The notes below the pieces were generated by a model. That model ran no database searches. It saw nothing but the letters and a program-made list of their open reading frames with translations, and had not been told where the DNA came from. Shown in pieces: positions 1 through 13,972 of a stretch of DNA of 64,000 bases. The stretch is from positions 11,231,001 to 11,295,000 of the forward strand of contig NC_135553.1 of the NCBI RefSeq assembly GCF_964340395.1. The letters are read 5' to 3'. Within the stretch, counting starts at the first letter, position 1, and each line of letters opens with the position of its first letter. The DNA is from Glandiceps talaboti. Lineage: Eukaryota; Hemichordata; Enteropneusta; Spengelidae. Position numbers and translations under genes: made by a program.

Positions 1-3000
1 TTGCATGATATGGATGGATATATAATAGTTTATGAATACAAATAATGTTGTTACTAATAGTCCATCTTGCTTGCTCCTTTACGAATGTACTATGCGTAAA
101 ATGATGTAGTTTCTATATTGTTGTGGATCTTGGGCCCTATTCACTTCTATTACACCCTAGTGACTGAACATAAATGACAATATCACATGAATGTTGTTGT
201 CCAATGGTATAGTGCCATGTTGGCATTTCTTGTATGTTTTTCAGTAGAAATGACTGGTATTAGGGTCAGCTGCTAGAGCCGTGAACCTACTAGTTTATCC
301 CATCGCGTGTTAACCCATACCATCTTTTTGGTGAGTGATCAGGAGGGAGTCTATGGAACACCTTTGTCGTTCTAATGGACCTTCGTCTGTTGGTACAGAC
401 CACGAGTCCGTATCTTCGGGTCGTGTGTTTTGTGAAGCCGTTGCATAGTATACAGGCTGGGCAAAATCTCGACAATATACTACATTATCATTTATTATCC
501 AAAGAAAAACACGCAGCAGGTGTCGACCCTGTGAAGGGGTTGGGGGTACTGTACACACAGTGTGTTCATTCATTATAAACAGCATTAGTATTCGTTATAG
601 CATCTGATCAAGTAATCCTCTCTCATATTTTAAACAAGAAAATGGATTCCTGGAGGAGACGTGTCTCCGAGCTCTAGAACAAACGTATACATTTACAGAT
701 AGAAGATTATGTCTAGTTATCACAAGTAGCTAGCGTTATTATCGTTCTGTGTACACGTGATCCCGTATTTACTGAACTGCAGTCATACCTTTTCCCTGAG
801 GAAGTTCAACACGCCTAGACCGTGACTAAAAACCTCTGTTGATGATAATCCGTATACACTGTAACAGGTGTTGTTAATGGTGTATACTAAGCCTAATCAC
901 CGAGAGTCACAATAAACCTTCACGTTCAATGAAATAGCCTTCTCTTTAGCCAATCGTCGCCAAATCATACATCACGTAATTTCGTGATCTAGGTTTGCTC
1001 GTGACCGGAAATACCCGAAAGTACTCGAAATATAAACCCGACGGGAAATTCAAACACTTTTTTCTTTAAAAGTTATTTTACTGTAATATGTTTCATGACC
1101 CAATTGTCTACACAAATAGCAAAGGTCATTGTCAGTATTTAGCATCACCTTTAAGATGAACAAACAGGAAAGTGCCACTGGTAAGTAAACAATGTCCTTG
1201 TTAGTAGTGCTTGACTTCTTGTGTGGTATTCGTACTGTTTTGCGGTGATGTCAACACCAATTAGCTTTGTAGGAAATCAGCAGACTGTTTATGATTGCTT
1301 CCGGGGTCTTCACCTCCCACACCTTCCCAGCATGTGTTTGTAGAGTAGGTTTAAAGTGTCGGCGAGGATGGTAGGTTAATGAAGACACACAATACACGAT
1401 TCAAATGAATACATTTATATAGATCTATGTATCAATACCATCCGTATTTGCCTATCGATATACACGTACATTAACACTTCACGGTTAAAGCGACACAGTC
1501 TGTGATTGTAGTAATTTTGATGGTTAACATTATATTGAAACATGTGATTTTCCAACTACTAAGTCATTGAAAAAAAAGCAGGTAGAGTTCTCCCCAGAAA
1601 TTATCTGATAATGATAAGTAATTTACTGGTTACCACTATAATTCGCAAAACTCCATTCCATGCCTGTTTTGTGCACACCTCGACCTCTCCACCTCTTCAC
1701 AATTCCACCATCCACTAAGAGTTGCTTCTGAATGAGTTCCTGTACATATATTACTAGTAAGTGTGTGCATTTTGTGACCAGACTTTAAATAATTCATGTA
1801 AACTGGTGACTCAGTGACGTGACAGACTGTGACACTTTAAAAGTTTAGAGTGCAGAGTGAGAGAGCCGGCGGCGAGTACAAAGGAATGTGAGCGATGAAT
1901 TGGATGTTGATATTATTTAATAAAAGAACGTGATGACGTGTTGAGCGACTTTCATTCTGCGTTGTACATTGACCACGAAGGACGAATGCATTTAGGTATG
2001 CAGCGAAAATCGTTCAATCGAATCCCCATTGTTTTGGTAAGCTATTTGGTTTCAATAGAACACAGAACGGAGTGCTCACTTAGCGGTCGGACTTTGAACC
2101 AGTGGAAGAGTGTTTTGGTGAGTCCTGCATTGTATAACCCAAAAACTAAAATACATAATCATATAGATATGTTTATATAATCTTATATTTTAGATATATC
2201 ATCACTTTCAATCTCAAAGATTTCCCGATACACTGTCAAGTAGGCTAACAAATCAACAGGTAGGTATGCACTTAGTAGTTAACTTTATATGTCAACGGCG
2301 GCAAGTGATATACCTCCCTTGTTCTACTTACTACTACACTGGCACTTTGAGTATACTATAGTATATATAATAGTATTCTGGCACACATCGCCTGAGTGGA
2401 GAGAAGAAATAACACATTTTATGACGATTTTAGTTTAGCTTGCCAACTTAGACGAGAACAGGTGCGATCATGTCTGAGAAGTACCAGGGGTTGTTTACAG
2501 GACGTAGTAGTTTTAAAAAATGTAGACCAGTTACCAGGCTGTTAGGTAATGCATGTAATGTGCCAAATCGATTTCTTTGTTCCAGGATTCCGTTCAAGTA
2601 ATACAACACGAAATGTCACTGTTATATGTATCAGAGACCCCAAATACTAGTGAGTTCGATAATACCTTAGGAAAATATTGTGTTAATAGTTTTCTTTACC
2701 GGGAGAAATGATAATAGTAATGGCGTATTACGATGGCACTTTCACATATTGATCGAACACTTGTAGTGTCTGTCCACAGCTAGGGACCGGAACTAAAACT
2801 GTTGACAGCCAATGAATACTTTTATTCTCAGGGCACTTTAATGGTTTGACATTTATTTGATTTTCGTCAACACAACAGCCATTGATTGTTTCTTGTCTGC
2901 GTTCCCCTTGTAGCCTTGAACTACGACACCCCATAATGGGATAGCACTGCGTCATCCCGGCACAAACTCGACATTCGAGGAAATTCAATAGACGCTGGAC

Positions 3001-3144
3001 CATTGTGGACGGTGGACGTACCCGTAAGTAACAGACATTGGAGCTACACTGCATCTTCAACTTTGAAAAGATATTCACAAATTGTCTCCGAGTCTCATGT
3101 AAAGACTATTTGCCACATTTATTCAAAAACAGCACCGCTTCGCA
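1..3144. other. Intergenic DNA upstream of gene A
   Basis: I see no convincing coding exon here. A GTGAGT donor-like site follows 2117, so a 5' non-coding exon of gene A could end there, but no paralogue supports it. A cysteine-rich minus-strand frame at 2728-3078 is treated under findings. Confidence 0.4.
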
Positions 3145-6127
3145 ATGGGCAAAGGTGAACGCCGTCGTCGTGGTGGACGAAGGGCATGCCGGAGAGCTGG
3201 TCAGAGCCGTAGACCGATGAGACGTACTCGAGGACGAGTGGGTTTACGTCGTGGAGTGGCGGGGCGGCGTGTTTGGGGCCGTAGAAGCTTTGTGCCAAGC
3301 TTTCGGAAAAGGAGGGAAAGACCTTCACGTGGAAAATTAGTGACGACAATTGGTGGCTGGTTTGGAGTGAACGATGATACCGAGAACATTATTACAAATG
3401 ATGTAATTGCTGGGACAACTCATGACGAAGCAACGAACGATGGAGACTGTGATTATGATGTATGTGTAACCGTATCTTTCCTCTGCATCGTGGCTGGGTT
3501 TGTCATGTCAATCCCGGGTATTGCATTACTGGTACACGGACTATCTTACGAAGACCAACAAAGCCTTGTTCCAGCGGGTGTTACTCTAATAGGAATTGGA
3601 GGAGCAATTCTGTTCGTTGGACTGATAGGTTGTTACTGTTTACGCGTATCATCAAACCTAGATGACGATGATGACGATGGGGAGGTAGTTTCACAGACAG
3701 GGAATTCACAGATATTAAACGACCCAGGACTACCCCAGTATATTGGTCCTTCAGAACATGAACAAGGACCACCCACCATTATAGACATGGAACCCATGTA
3801 TAATACGCCTGATATTGCGCAACGGTAGGTTTAATTCCTTCATTTGATGTGCCATGATGGTTCAGATAGGTAGGTAGGTAGGCAGATGGATAGGTAGGCA
3901 GGTAGGCAGGCAGGTAGGTAGGTAGGTAGGTAGGTCGGTCGGTAGGCAGGCAGGCAGGTGTGTAGGTAGGTAGGCAGGCAAACAGACAGCCTGGCAGGTG
4001 GATAGGTAGGTAGGCAGACAGGCAGGCAGATAGGTCGGTCGGTAGGTAGGTAGGTAGGCAGGCAGACAGACAGGCAGGTGGGTAGGTAGGTAGGTAGGCA
4101 TGTAGGTTGGTAGAAACTAAGGTAGGTATGTAGAAAACTCGTCATTTATCCCAAGGCTATTGTTTACGTCATTTGCAGTGTCAATTAACAGGTTACTATG
4201 AATACAGACACACAACGTTCATAACCGTTGACGGTCTTGTAAGGATGGATGTGAGCTAACATACCAAGTTTGAATAATCTATACATTCCAGCTGTGTTAA
4301 TAGTAAATTGTTTCATCCACCCTCGTACTAGCCAGAGTTTGCTAAAAGGTTTATGCTCTAGTAACACTTTCTTTCATCGCTGGTGTATATCACTGTTGAC
4401 TGCATAGTGTCACGTTTTGGTTTCTGTGGACCTTCAGTTTCATCCAGGGTGAAATCAATACGATTTTGTTTCTGAAATTCCATTTACGTGATGTATACAA
4501 TATGGCGTAGTATTTCTATGGCTAGCGTACTACATGTAAACTAAGATAGACCAAAACTAAAACAACATATATGTATATTTATATATGTTGCATGTGGTAG
4601 TTTACACAAGTGGGTGGTAGCCTTGGTCATACGGATATACATGCACTGTAATCATCCTGTAATCAAGATAGTGTAAAAACTGGATGGCTCTGAAAATGTA
4701 CACTCAGTCTGATAGACCTTGGGAGTCTACCAAATGACACTCTTCACATAGTTTCTCATGGACAGCTTGCATTAAAGTTAAAAATGGGGTGGAGTGTACT
4801 GACATTTGAGAAATCTCGCAATCAGAGACTATACCACCCAGCTGCGAGTGTAATTACATGTTTTACCAAAGACCATTGATAGCTTACGACTCTGGTAACT
4901 GGGGCTTCGGTTTACCAACATTATGTTATATAAGATAGTTGAGGCATACCCACATTATGAATAAAGACAATGGCTTTCTAAACAGATATACACAAATAAA
5001 TGTAACACTATTACTATTTGATGTGGTAGATTACACACGTGTGTGGTAGTGGTTCCTCTGTTGTGCAAATCTAATCACCATGTGTGATCAACATGATGTA
5101 AACATTGGAAGTCCCAAAGCAGTACACTGCCTGAAACGCTGTAAACAAACCCTTGTTCGTGTCGTTCTATGGACTGGTACATTTGTATGTGTGTGGCCAC
5201 TTGATAAAAAAACTAGCTTTCAGAGACGCCTCCCTACAGAGACTATGGCATAAAGTAGTAGTAATTTATTATAGTGACTTGTGACATTTTACAATAGGAA
5301 AACATAAAGAGAACCATTTTTCAACCAGCCTTTTCGGGCTTATAAGTCACTCTGATTCAAAATGTTTACAGTACATCAAATGAGCAGTACAGTTGTCTAA
5401 TAAAGATATGGTTTAAGTTTTATCACAACAAAGCAAATAATATACAAAATAAATTACACTTTATTTATATCCAAATCTTTCTCTTCTTCTGCTGAAGGTA
5501 CTTTCAATAAATTTCGCTAGTGGTCGAATACAATTATTTATAACGAATATAAAACTCTGATCAGAACTTTATGTACAAAAGAACCATTCTCTTCGCTAAG
5601 TAATTCAAAGATAACATTTTTGAGATCATCATATTGTTCACATCTCATAACGAAATGTTTTTCATCTTCCACTTCTCCTAAGTTACAATGGAATAAACTT
5701 AAACCAATGTCCATTCAATATCTTATCAATGTTGTATCAACATGTCGCAACGGTATTTTTAGTTTGTGTGTATCTTTAGCAAACCGAGTGCCTTGATTAC
5801 CAGAGCAATATTTCAATATGCCTCAATTAGCACTTTTTGTTTGTTTCTATCACAGCTTGCTGATAGGCCATCTGTCACTGTCGTATCCGATAACGACAAA
5901 TTAGTGTACGATCGAGATATTGTGATGCAGTGCGCTGTTCTCATGTGTTTTTAACTCTGTTATTATCTGTCAGGTCAAATCAAGCAGAAGTCCATTTCAA
6001 TAAAGCTGCAGCCTTCTCAGAACAAGAACACATAACGTCACCAAACCAGGCAACTGTAATATCTGTAGAGAATGACTCTCCACCAAACTACAATGATGTT
6101 GTGATTGGCCAACAGGAGCAATCGTGA
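3145..6127 (+). CDS. Gene A: two-TM PPxY membrane protein, 277 aa, two exons
   Basis: Exon 1 is 3145-3824 and exon 2 is 5974-6127, joined in phase 2 (donor GTAGGT, acceptor TGTCAG). The N-terminus begins MGKGERRRRGGRR and is strongly basic over about 65 residues. Two hydrophobic segments follow at about residues 106-133 and 141-165, separated by a short acidic loop. An Asp run (DDDDDD) lies just after the second. Exon 2 ends with SPPNYNDV, a PPxY motif of the kind recognised by WW domains. By the positive-inside rule both ends are probably cytosolic. The gene is first in a co-directional array of paralogues. The 2.1-kb intron holds a GGTA/GGCA satellite. Function is not established; recruitment of a NEDD4-family ubiquitin ligase to a membrane is inferred from the motif alone. 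The exon joins are read from the sequence and supported by the same phase in all paralogues. Confidence 0.85.
3866..4112. repeat. (GGTA/GGCA)n satellite in intron of gene A
   Basis: Imperfect tetranucleotide array mixing GGTA, GGCA, GACA and GGTC units, starting about 40 bp after the exon 1 donor. It produces long false ORFs rich in Leu, Pro, Thr and Tyr on the minus strand. Confidence 0.95.
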
Positions 6128-6159
6128 TGTACATGCTCAACAAATAGCAGATGCTAGTT

Positions 6160-6180
6160 ATGCATGCATGCATGTATGTA

Positions 6181-6211
<31 letters not shown>

Positions 6212-6254
6212 ATGTATGTATGTATGTATGTATGTATGTATGTATGTATGTATG

Positions 6255-6284
<30 letters not shown>
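6160..6284. repeat. (GCAT)/(GT)/(GTAT)n microsatellite
   Basis: Begins as GCAT repeats, passes through GTGT, then becomes pure GTAT. It starts about 35 bp after the gene A stop codon, so it lies in the 3' UTR. Confidence 0.95.
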
Positions 6285-6285
<1 letters not shown>

Positions 6286-6401
6286 TGCACACAAGTATAA
6301 TACAGAAATGTAATTTAATTAAGAGTATATGACCACACTGTATTATTTTCACGTAATTTATGATATCAAAGGTAATCTTGTATATCTGAATAACATATGT
6401 T

Positions 6402-6407
6402 AATAAA
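6402..6407 (+). terminator. Polyadenylation signal for gene A
   Basis: AATAAA 275 bp after the gene A stop codon, in AT-rich sequence. A second AATAAA lies near 6494. Confidence 0.6.
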
Positions 6408-6570
6408 GCATATTTTAATGTACATTTAATTTTGTATTTGTTAATTACTTGAATGAATTATTTGATTGTTATCTACTACATGTACATATATAAAATAAAT
6501 GTTTTCAGAGGCTGATTTGTATTTTGTGACGGTGGGTTGGACGGGGGTTATGTTATCACCCATATATGTT

Positions 6571-6580
6571 TGTCTGTCTA

Positions 6581-6645
<65 letters not shown>
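6571..6645. repeat. (TCTG)n microsatellite
   Basis: About 18 uninterrupted TCTG units downstream of gene A. Confidence 0.95.
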
Positions 6646-8085
6646 TAGCAGGCTATATGTAATTAGATGAGGCATTGTTGAATGATTGCCCATTAGACTT
6701 TGCCAATTGAGTAGCCTTCCATAAAGGTCTGACCCTGGGTGTAATTAAAATCTTCAGTGAAACCTTAGTATTATTAGTATCAGTCACCGAGCCCCAACTC
6801 TCGAGGACATCCTTCTTTTATTTTAGTTTCGTTGATAATAACTGGACTATTAGAGAACTACTTTCTATTGTTGGCGGTATATGATCAGCCGAGTGTCCTC
6901 CAGTTGTGTAAATATTTTGATTTTAAATTTGTTGATAACCACACTTAAAAAATATAGCATTATCCGAGATAATGAGAAATATAAGATTGTTATTTCATCT
7001 CACCAGTTGTATTCGTCCCATTGCGGCGATGAAGTATTGCAATTCTAAGTTTTATTGCAACGAATCATTTATTATATATCATTCCCATATATTATGTACT
7101 ACAGGACTATACGATTAATAATGAAGTCTTTGTTCGTTCGTGTTTAAAATAGCGATAGTTTACCGTCAGCTTTAGGCATCAGAAATACATTTGCAAAAAA
7201 GCTGACAAAACAATATGTTATTATAGTATGATTTATATGGCGAATAATTAACCCATATTCAACCTTCATTTATTTCGGGTAATTTATTGACTCCCAAATG
7301 AGACTAGTAAATTATAATTAACTTGGGGATTCATTAACATAATTGCGACGATTGCGCAGTATATTATTTTGCCATTTCGAGTTGTTTTTTTTTGAAAAAC
7401 GATTGGCTGGCTTTCATTCTGACGTTTGTTTAGCAGAACAGAAGCGGGTTTTTTTTGGCGCCAGAAAAGCGACTATAAAGGTAAGCTTGTTAATTTCGTG
7501 ACGTCGTTATACACAGAAAGGGGAGTGGTACGGTATGGGTACGGTACATGCCAAAATGCAACAGATATTAAGTAGAGCTATGTAATAGTAGATGTCAAAA
7601 TCAGTGTGTTCTAAAGAATTATCCTTCTAAAAATCACTCATGTAGTAAAATTACGGCGGGATATTTTGACGTTGCAATGAAATTGTAATGAAAAGCGTAC
7701 AGGAAATATACGAGTGGATTTGTTGTATTTTCGCGTTTCACATCACCTATTGTATTCAATTTATCAATTAAATACAAAATAATAATAATAATAACAACAA
7801 CAACAACAACAAAACACGCAAACGCACTCTAAATTATCGCTACGAATTTATCTCACTCTAGCTTGATATATAAATTTCTATATTTTGTCAACTTGTACCT
7901 TTAGCCAGTGCAGATTTAATATATTTCCTAATATATTTCCACCGAATGTTGAACATATATGTGTGGGAGTATGTGTGGGAGTATGTTTGTGTATCAGAAC
8001 TGCAGACTGTTATCATTTTGAAAATGTTCGGATTTGATAAGAAACAATATGTTTGCCATATTAGATTCTGTAGGCTATGAATAAT

Positions 8086-8091
<6 letters not shown>

Positions 8092-8172
<81 letters not shown>
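8092..8172. repeat. (TA)n microsatellite
   Basis: About 40 TA units, ending in TATGTATATATATAC. Confidence 0.95.
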
Positions 8173-8174
<2 letters not shown>

Positions 8175-9246
8175 CAAAACGTACATCTTTTGTTCATTTT
8201 CGCCAATAATCTAGGGGGGGGCTTCAGTAATTACGGGGGGAAGGGGCAGGGGGATCAAGCCCGGTCTGTGACATAAAATGTACCCCCCCCCGCCAATAGT
8301 CCATTGTGCTAAAAAGTGTCGACCCTCCCTCAATTTCCTTATATATAAAATATGACCATCAAATATTTCAATGAATATTTTCTTTTTTTGAACACTTGGC
8401 GTCCCAACAGTAGTCAAAATGTATTAGTGTCATAACAGACAATTATCATGAATTTGACCATAGCACTGTGGAATAATAATTACCTCCGGTACAGCTCTAT
8501 CTCGGCACAGCGGTTCAATGTAACTTCTTTATTTCTCTAGGGAGTTTAAAGTCCATTGCAGTCCCTCGCATAGTTTAACATCTGTGGATGAATTGTGTGT
8601 GTGTTTTTTAAAGTACCTGATCTATAGGAAATGTTACCGTCACGCTAGAATTACACTCTCATTAACGGCTTACACGCTACACGTCAGTGTAGTTTGATTT
8701 ATACGAATTGGAAGTTTTCACTGATGAAATGCTGATTCTAAAACAACCCCTAATCTCACTATACTATGTGCTGTGATATCGACTGTGACGGGATTGGGAA
8801 TTCACGGAAGATACAAGATACGTAACTCGATATCAGGTTCAAAGTATTTACATAAGAATTCGAATTAATCATGGCAGTTAATGACAGGTGTGGGATTTTC
8901 AAAAAAATGTCACTTCCGCCTGGCATTAAGGCTAAAAGGGGTTTTCATCCGAATGGGACTACTTTCTGTTGTTTAAAAATAAAACTTCTAAATGATCAGT
9001 TTTTACACATTCTCTTGTTCAGAACTCGTCACAAGTGTACGCATATTTATCAACTTGTATATATTAAATGTATATTCATTACTGGAGGGCGCTATTTTTC
9101 CGATATGCAAATGATTGATGACGTCATGATTGGATGGGAAGTATGCTATAATAAGTCTCTAAACCAGGGGGCCTTACAAAATCGTCCATATCGTATCTGA
9201 TTAAGAAGCTGAAACAAGTGAATTGCGTGGGAAAGTTGTGGATTCA

Positions 9247-9285
9247 CTTTAACCTCAGATCACGTCACGTGGTCTGAGCTTTATC
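9247..9285. mobile_element. Short palindromic insert, CTCAGA family, with near-perfect 7-bp duplication
   Basis: A 25-bp core (9254-9278) begins CTCAGATCACG and ends CGTGGTCTGAG, inverted copies with one mismatch. It is flanked by CTTTAAC on the left and CTTTATC on the right (6 of 7 match). The structure matches the other short inserts in this window that carry exact 7-bp duplications. Confidence 0.55.
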
Positions 9286-11106
9286 AAATACTTGAACGGA
9301 CGAACCAACTTTAATGTCAAAAGAACTCTGCATATGTAAGACTGAAAAAAGATAACTATTGCAAGGCAGTGGGTTCTAGATCACATGACTTTCTCATCCC
9401 TGCAGTAATTGGCTTTAATGTCACGTGCACGGTATGGCTAGCTAGTTTCCCATACTAACCTCAGGCAAATTCAAGTTGAATACACCTTGCATGATTCGTT
9501 TTTGTTTACCCAAGGGCACTAGTACTAGTACTACCACAAAAATCCTAATCATTTATATGAACTACTCGAATTCAATTCAGGTTATTTTCAGAGAGGAAAA
9601 CGCTCACGGAGACAACTGAGGTTGGAGGAGGTGGGGGGGGGAAACATTATTTACACCAGTATCCCAAATAAGGCAACACGATAATCATTTAAATTTGAAA
9701 ACATGCGATTTGTATTCATCCTGTATGCTATATATGTAGAAATTTCAAACAATTTGTACACATCACTGGCTAGAAATTGCCATGTCGTTCAGCGTCGAAA
9801 CAGTCATCTCAAACATTCTCAATGGATCCAAATAGCCCATAATTACCACAATGTCATTAAATATTGCAATTCTCAATCTCGCTAGCTCTTCGAAGTTTTA
9901 TTATCGGTATTGCAATATTGAAAAGGACGTCACCGTGCACTAGTTGGTTGACGATGACGTAATTGCATGACAAAAATAGGGAATTATGCCACATCTTGTT
10001 GACTTAGCAAAATGGACTAGATAATAATCTAAACCCTGTATCGTTTTAGCTTTTGATCACGATCAGTTGCGATTTGATTGAGGAGGGTTACTCGAGTCAA
10101 TTCGTTTCTTTCCCTCGACACTATCTCTCAATCCCTCGATACCAGTCCTCAACACTTCATTGTCAATCACTTGTGTCAAGTCAGCGTCTTGAACGATGTT
10201 GATAAGATTGTAATTAACCTTCTCATGAATAATCGAACTAGTAATACAAACATTCGGATTGGGAATGTCAGCAATTAAGTATTATTATATGGAGCGAGAC
10301 TCCTTGCTATTTCCCACACACACAAGTTATTTTCTTTGAACAGAAATATGGATTATAATACTCTCAGAGTGGTCGTTCAACGCCATGACAACCAGTGTCT
10401 ACGTCACTGATTTTGCGATGCTCGAATTATAATATAAGTCAAACCGTCATTATTTTTCCTTATTTTTCATAAATTATGCTTGACTTGGTATAATATAATT
10501 ATTCCTCAATATTTTGCTTCATTAAATTCTCCATATACTCGTGAACTAATGGCTTGACTCATTACTCGTGTAGCGACTCGTATTGGCAAGCTCCCTCAGG
10601 ACTTTTAGTTCCCCTGGCTAAACGGAGAAAAGTATTGGGGGACCGGATAATTATGATATACCTATAATCACGTCTTTGTGTATTGCTATTTAGAAATCAC
10701 GATCTCTATCCGTGCAATAATTTTCTGTGTCAGCCTGGCACACATTGCCCAAATAAGGTTATAAAAGTTGAGTATACATGTATGTATCAAATCGATTTGT
10801 GATATGACCTTCGCTTATATATAATTATATAAACATTACTGCCCTGGTATGGATTTGCTTAGTCCAAGGTCTGGTCCACACAGCAACATAATATATATTT
10901 GTTCTTCACTTAATAATAGTCAGAAATTTAGGAATATTTTATGGATACTCGACAACCAACTTTAATGTCCGAGGCTAATTTTGCTATCGGAATGTTTCTA
11001 ATTTGAGGATAAAATTATAAAATGATAAGGATAAATTGAAACGATATCTTGCACTGCTTTCCACAGAATTGAACTGTTGTTAATTTTGCTGGTATCAAGA
11101 AAAATT

Positions 11107-11305
11107 ATGTCACGCCTGGGATCCCTTATATTGGTTGCTATGTTGGTGCTCGCCGTTAGTGGCGCACTTGACGATGAGGTCTTGTTCAAAAGGAAAATTA
11201 CTTACGATGATACATCAATAACAACCTACAAAACAAAGGTTAGTGGCCTTTCGACCTGTCGGATGCGATAACTGAGTGGTTTACTGCATTTTATGTAGAC
11301 CGCAA

Positions 11306-11384
<79 letters not shown>

Positions 11385-11848
11385 TAGATTGAGAGATGTA
11401 TGTATGTATGTATGTATGTATGTATGTATGTATGTATGTATGTATCTATGTATGTATTGTATGTATGTATGTATGTATGTATGTATGTATGTATGTATGT
11501 ATGTATGTGTGTATGTGTGTATGTGTGTATGTGTGTATGTGTGTATGTATGTATGTATGTATGTATGTATGTATGTATGTATGTATGTATGTATGTATGT
11601 ATGTATGTATAAACACAACTACTAGAATAATTTGTTGACTTAGTTTTTTATATCTAGAAATACTAAATTACATGTTGTTATTCTTTCAGTCTCGTTGTTG
11701 GGCCAACCAAATATGTAAAGCTACTCACAAGAGGGAGTTCAACTGTCAATGTGCTCCCTACAATGTTTGCGTGGCAATACCCAACGCATTTACCAACGCC
11801 AAGTGCAGTCGATATGCAGGAAACGGATATGTGTATCTACAGCCATAA
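11107..11848 (+). CDS. Secreted six-cysteine peptide, 96 aa, two exons
   Basis: Exon 1 is 11107-11238 and exon 2 is 11690-11848, joined in phase 0 (donor GTTAGT, acceptor TTTCAG). Residues 1-19 form a clear signal peptide (Met-Ser-Arg, then a Leu/Val/Ala-rich core ending VSGA). A short acidic spacer with a Lys-Arg pair at 29-30 could be a propeptide site. Exon 2 alone encodes the cysteine module: Cys at 47, 53, 63, 65, 71 and 83, spacing C-x5-C-x9-C-x1-C-x5-C-x11-C, presumably three disulphides. The stop follows a Tyr-rich end (GYVYLQP). I do not recognise the family. Size and layout fit a secreted defence, signalling or structural peptide, but nothing shown decides between them. The intron is filled with (TA)n and (GTAT)n. 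The gene lies on the same strand as the membrane-protein array but shares no sequence with it. Confidence 0.75.
11309..11609. repeat. (TA)n followed by (GTAT)n in intron of the six-cysteine peptide gene
   Basis: A (TA)n tract of about 73 bp, 15 bp of unique sequence, then about 214 bp of GTAT units with GTGT interruptions. It makes several false MYVC-repeat ORFs on the plus strand. Confidence 0.95.
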
Positions 11849-13972
11849 AGTATCCGGTGTCTCAATATATAGTAAGCGGACAGGAATATAGCCTATTGCT
11901 ATTTCAAGAAATTCTATTCAAATCTCCCTATCCACTTTACTTTCAGTCACAAAAACATGGACACCAAACTAACAGGAAGTCGAATTCCACGAATTCTTTT
12001 TAAAGCGTCCAATTTCGAATCCTGTGGTCGATCTGTCAGTAAAATCGTTTCCTTTAATCTATAGTTTATTTCTATTGATGATCTACGTTATTCACCGATT
12101 ACAATGTAAGATTGCTAGTCGATATTCGCAGAATTGTGTTTACCGACAGAACGATGCAATACAATCACAAAGGAGAAGTTCTTATTTTAGATCACATAAC
12201 ATAACCAAAGCATTTATAAAAGTTAATTGGGGGAGATGGGGAGATACCTTTCTTCTTCTTTACTAATATCAAACGTTTAGTTGAATCACGGGGCACCTAG
12301 CCTTAATGAGGTACATCACTCAAGGAAATATAGACATTTCCGTAAACTATGGGTTCTGGAGAGTCATTTCATGATTTTACATCACCTACAATTGCTTGAG
12401 ATTTCAGAGAAACATCAAGTTCGTCTTGTACCTTTATAGGGTATCTTTGCTGTGGCCCCTGCTCGGTGCATAATAATGGAGGTCAGCTGTTATATTCATG
12501 ATTGCACAATGAATATTCATGACTCCGATCCTGGGAGGTTGTTCCCTCAGTGTCTCATGAATATTCATTCCCCTTGATGTTTTGTCCCAAAAATAAGTAT
12601 GTCAACAACAAAGTGAAAGTTTATTGCAAAGAATTCTGTCAAAGTACAAATATTCGAACCCCTTACATACATATGTTTGTGTGTATTTATATTCATTTCT
12701 TTGTTGAATTCATGTGTTATTTGGGATAAACAAAACTACAAACAAAGCCTGGGTCCCCTGTGGTTGAATACGTATTTTGTGTTTGTGGCTATACTAGCTA
12801 GATCTGGGAAATAACGTAGGAGCAAGATATTACGTTTGTTTTACAATCTGTAACAAATATTTACTGTAGATACGTGTTCAACTGGTGACATTTAATAAAT
12901 TATAATATCAAGTGCATTAGAAAGTGTTCTTGTCGTGTGAGAAAATGTGATGTTTGGTTTTAATCCATACATTCTGTGAGCCTATTTAGAGGTCAAACAT
13001 AAAGATCGTAGGTCAAAGATAGAGCACTTAACTTGGTTTAAAAAAATTACAAACACATCTATCCTCGGCACGTGACCGAGGGCTATTATTACACTTACTA
13101 TTGCATCAAATGTAGCCTTTATTTCCATACTTGCTATCCATTACATGGAAATTCAAACCAGACGGAAGAGATTCATATAAATATACACAAAAAGATTACC
13201 TATGTCATATTTCGGTTTCAGAACTTTTCATCGATACAACCATATAGCTGGTGTAAGTTAACGTTTTGCTCAGACACATGACATTTGCGGTGCGCTGATA
13301 TGCAAGGTTCTGAAAGTGTGCTATAAGACGTACATGTACGGAGCTCTGACAATATAGGTAATTATCCACTTATTCACAATATATCGATAACCCTGATGTC
13401 ATATTTCCCGATATATCTTACTGTGACCATGCATTTCATCAGGCTCTGCTTCGATTCGGTGGGTGTGAGGAGGGGGATGGGGCTTCTGCTCATATATCGG
13501 AATAAATTATATATCTCTCTCAAAGTCTGAAGTCGAAATCATCCACATATTCCTGTATAATTGGTATGCGTGACTTTTGTTAGATAGCAACACACAAATG
13601 GTGTGCCGCTATTGTTTAGACTCCGGCCTGTTGACCCGGTCATGATAAATTTGAATGCCAATAGAGGGACTATATGAGTTAAACCGCATACCACTTTCGA
13701 CGGCACGAGATTTAAATTTTAGTATGATTGTGATCATATCGGATTGAGCGGCCAATAGCGTCATATCCTTCATGTTTTCAACAGTACACAACCAGCAAGC
13801 GGTATTAACAATTGCGGCCCTAGTTTTGGGCATACCAGTCAAATCGAAACAGCAACTTCCTTAACTTACGCTAATGGTAGGAACCAAGGGAGTGGCACTA
13901 GAGATGACTGCGAATAGTGAGTCGTGACTGTGCACGATACAGCAACGATAGAGCACGATCGTCATCAACATC
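11849..13972. other. Intergenic DNA between the peptide gene and gene B
   Basis: No supportable gene. Two ATGAATATTCAT-like sites lie near 12510 and 12558. Small ORFs at 12024, 13072 and 13609 (minus) have no start context, splice support or domain. Confidence 0.4.

Larger units (their letters stand above)
6408..11106. other. Intergenic DNA between gene A and the cysteine-rich peptide gene
   Basis: No supportable exon. It holds a (TCTG)n tract at 6571-6645, a (TA)n tract at 8092-8172, and one short palindromic insert at 9254-9278. The 109-codon frame at 8871 has no coding features. Confidence 0.5.

Noticed and set aside
8871-9200. 109-codon ORF
   Set aside because: No signal peptide, domain or paralogue; length is within chance for this composition.
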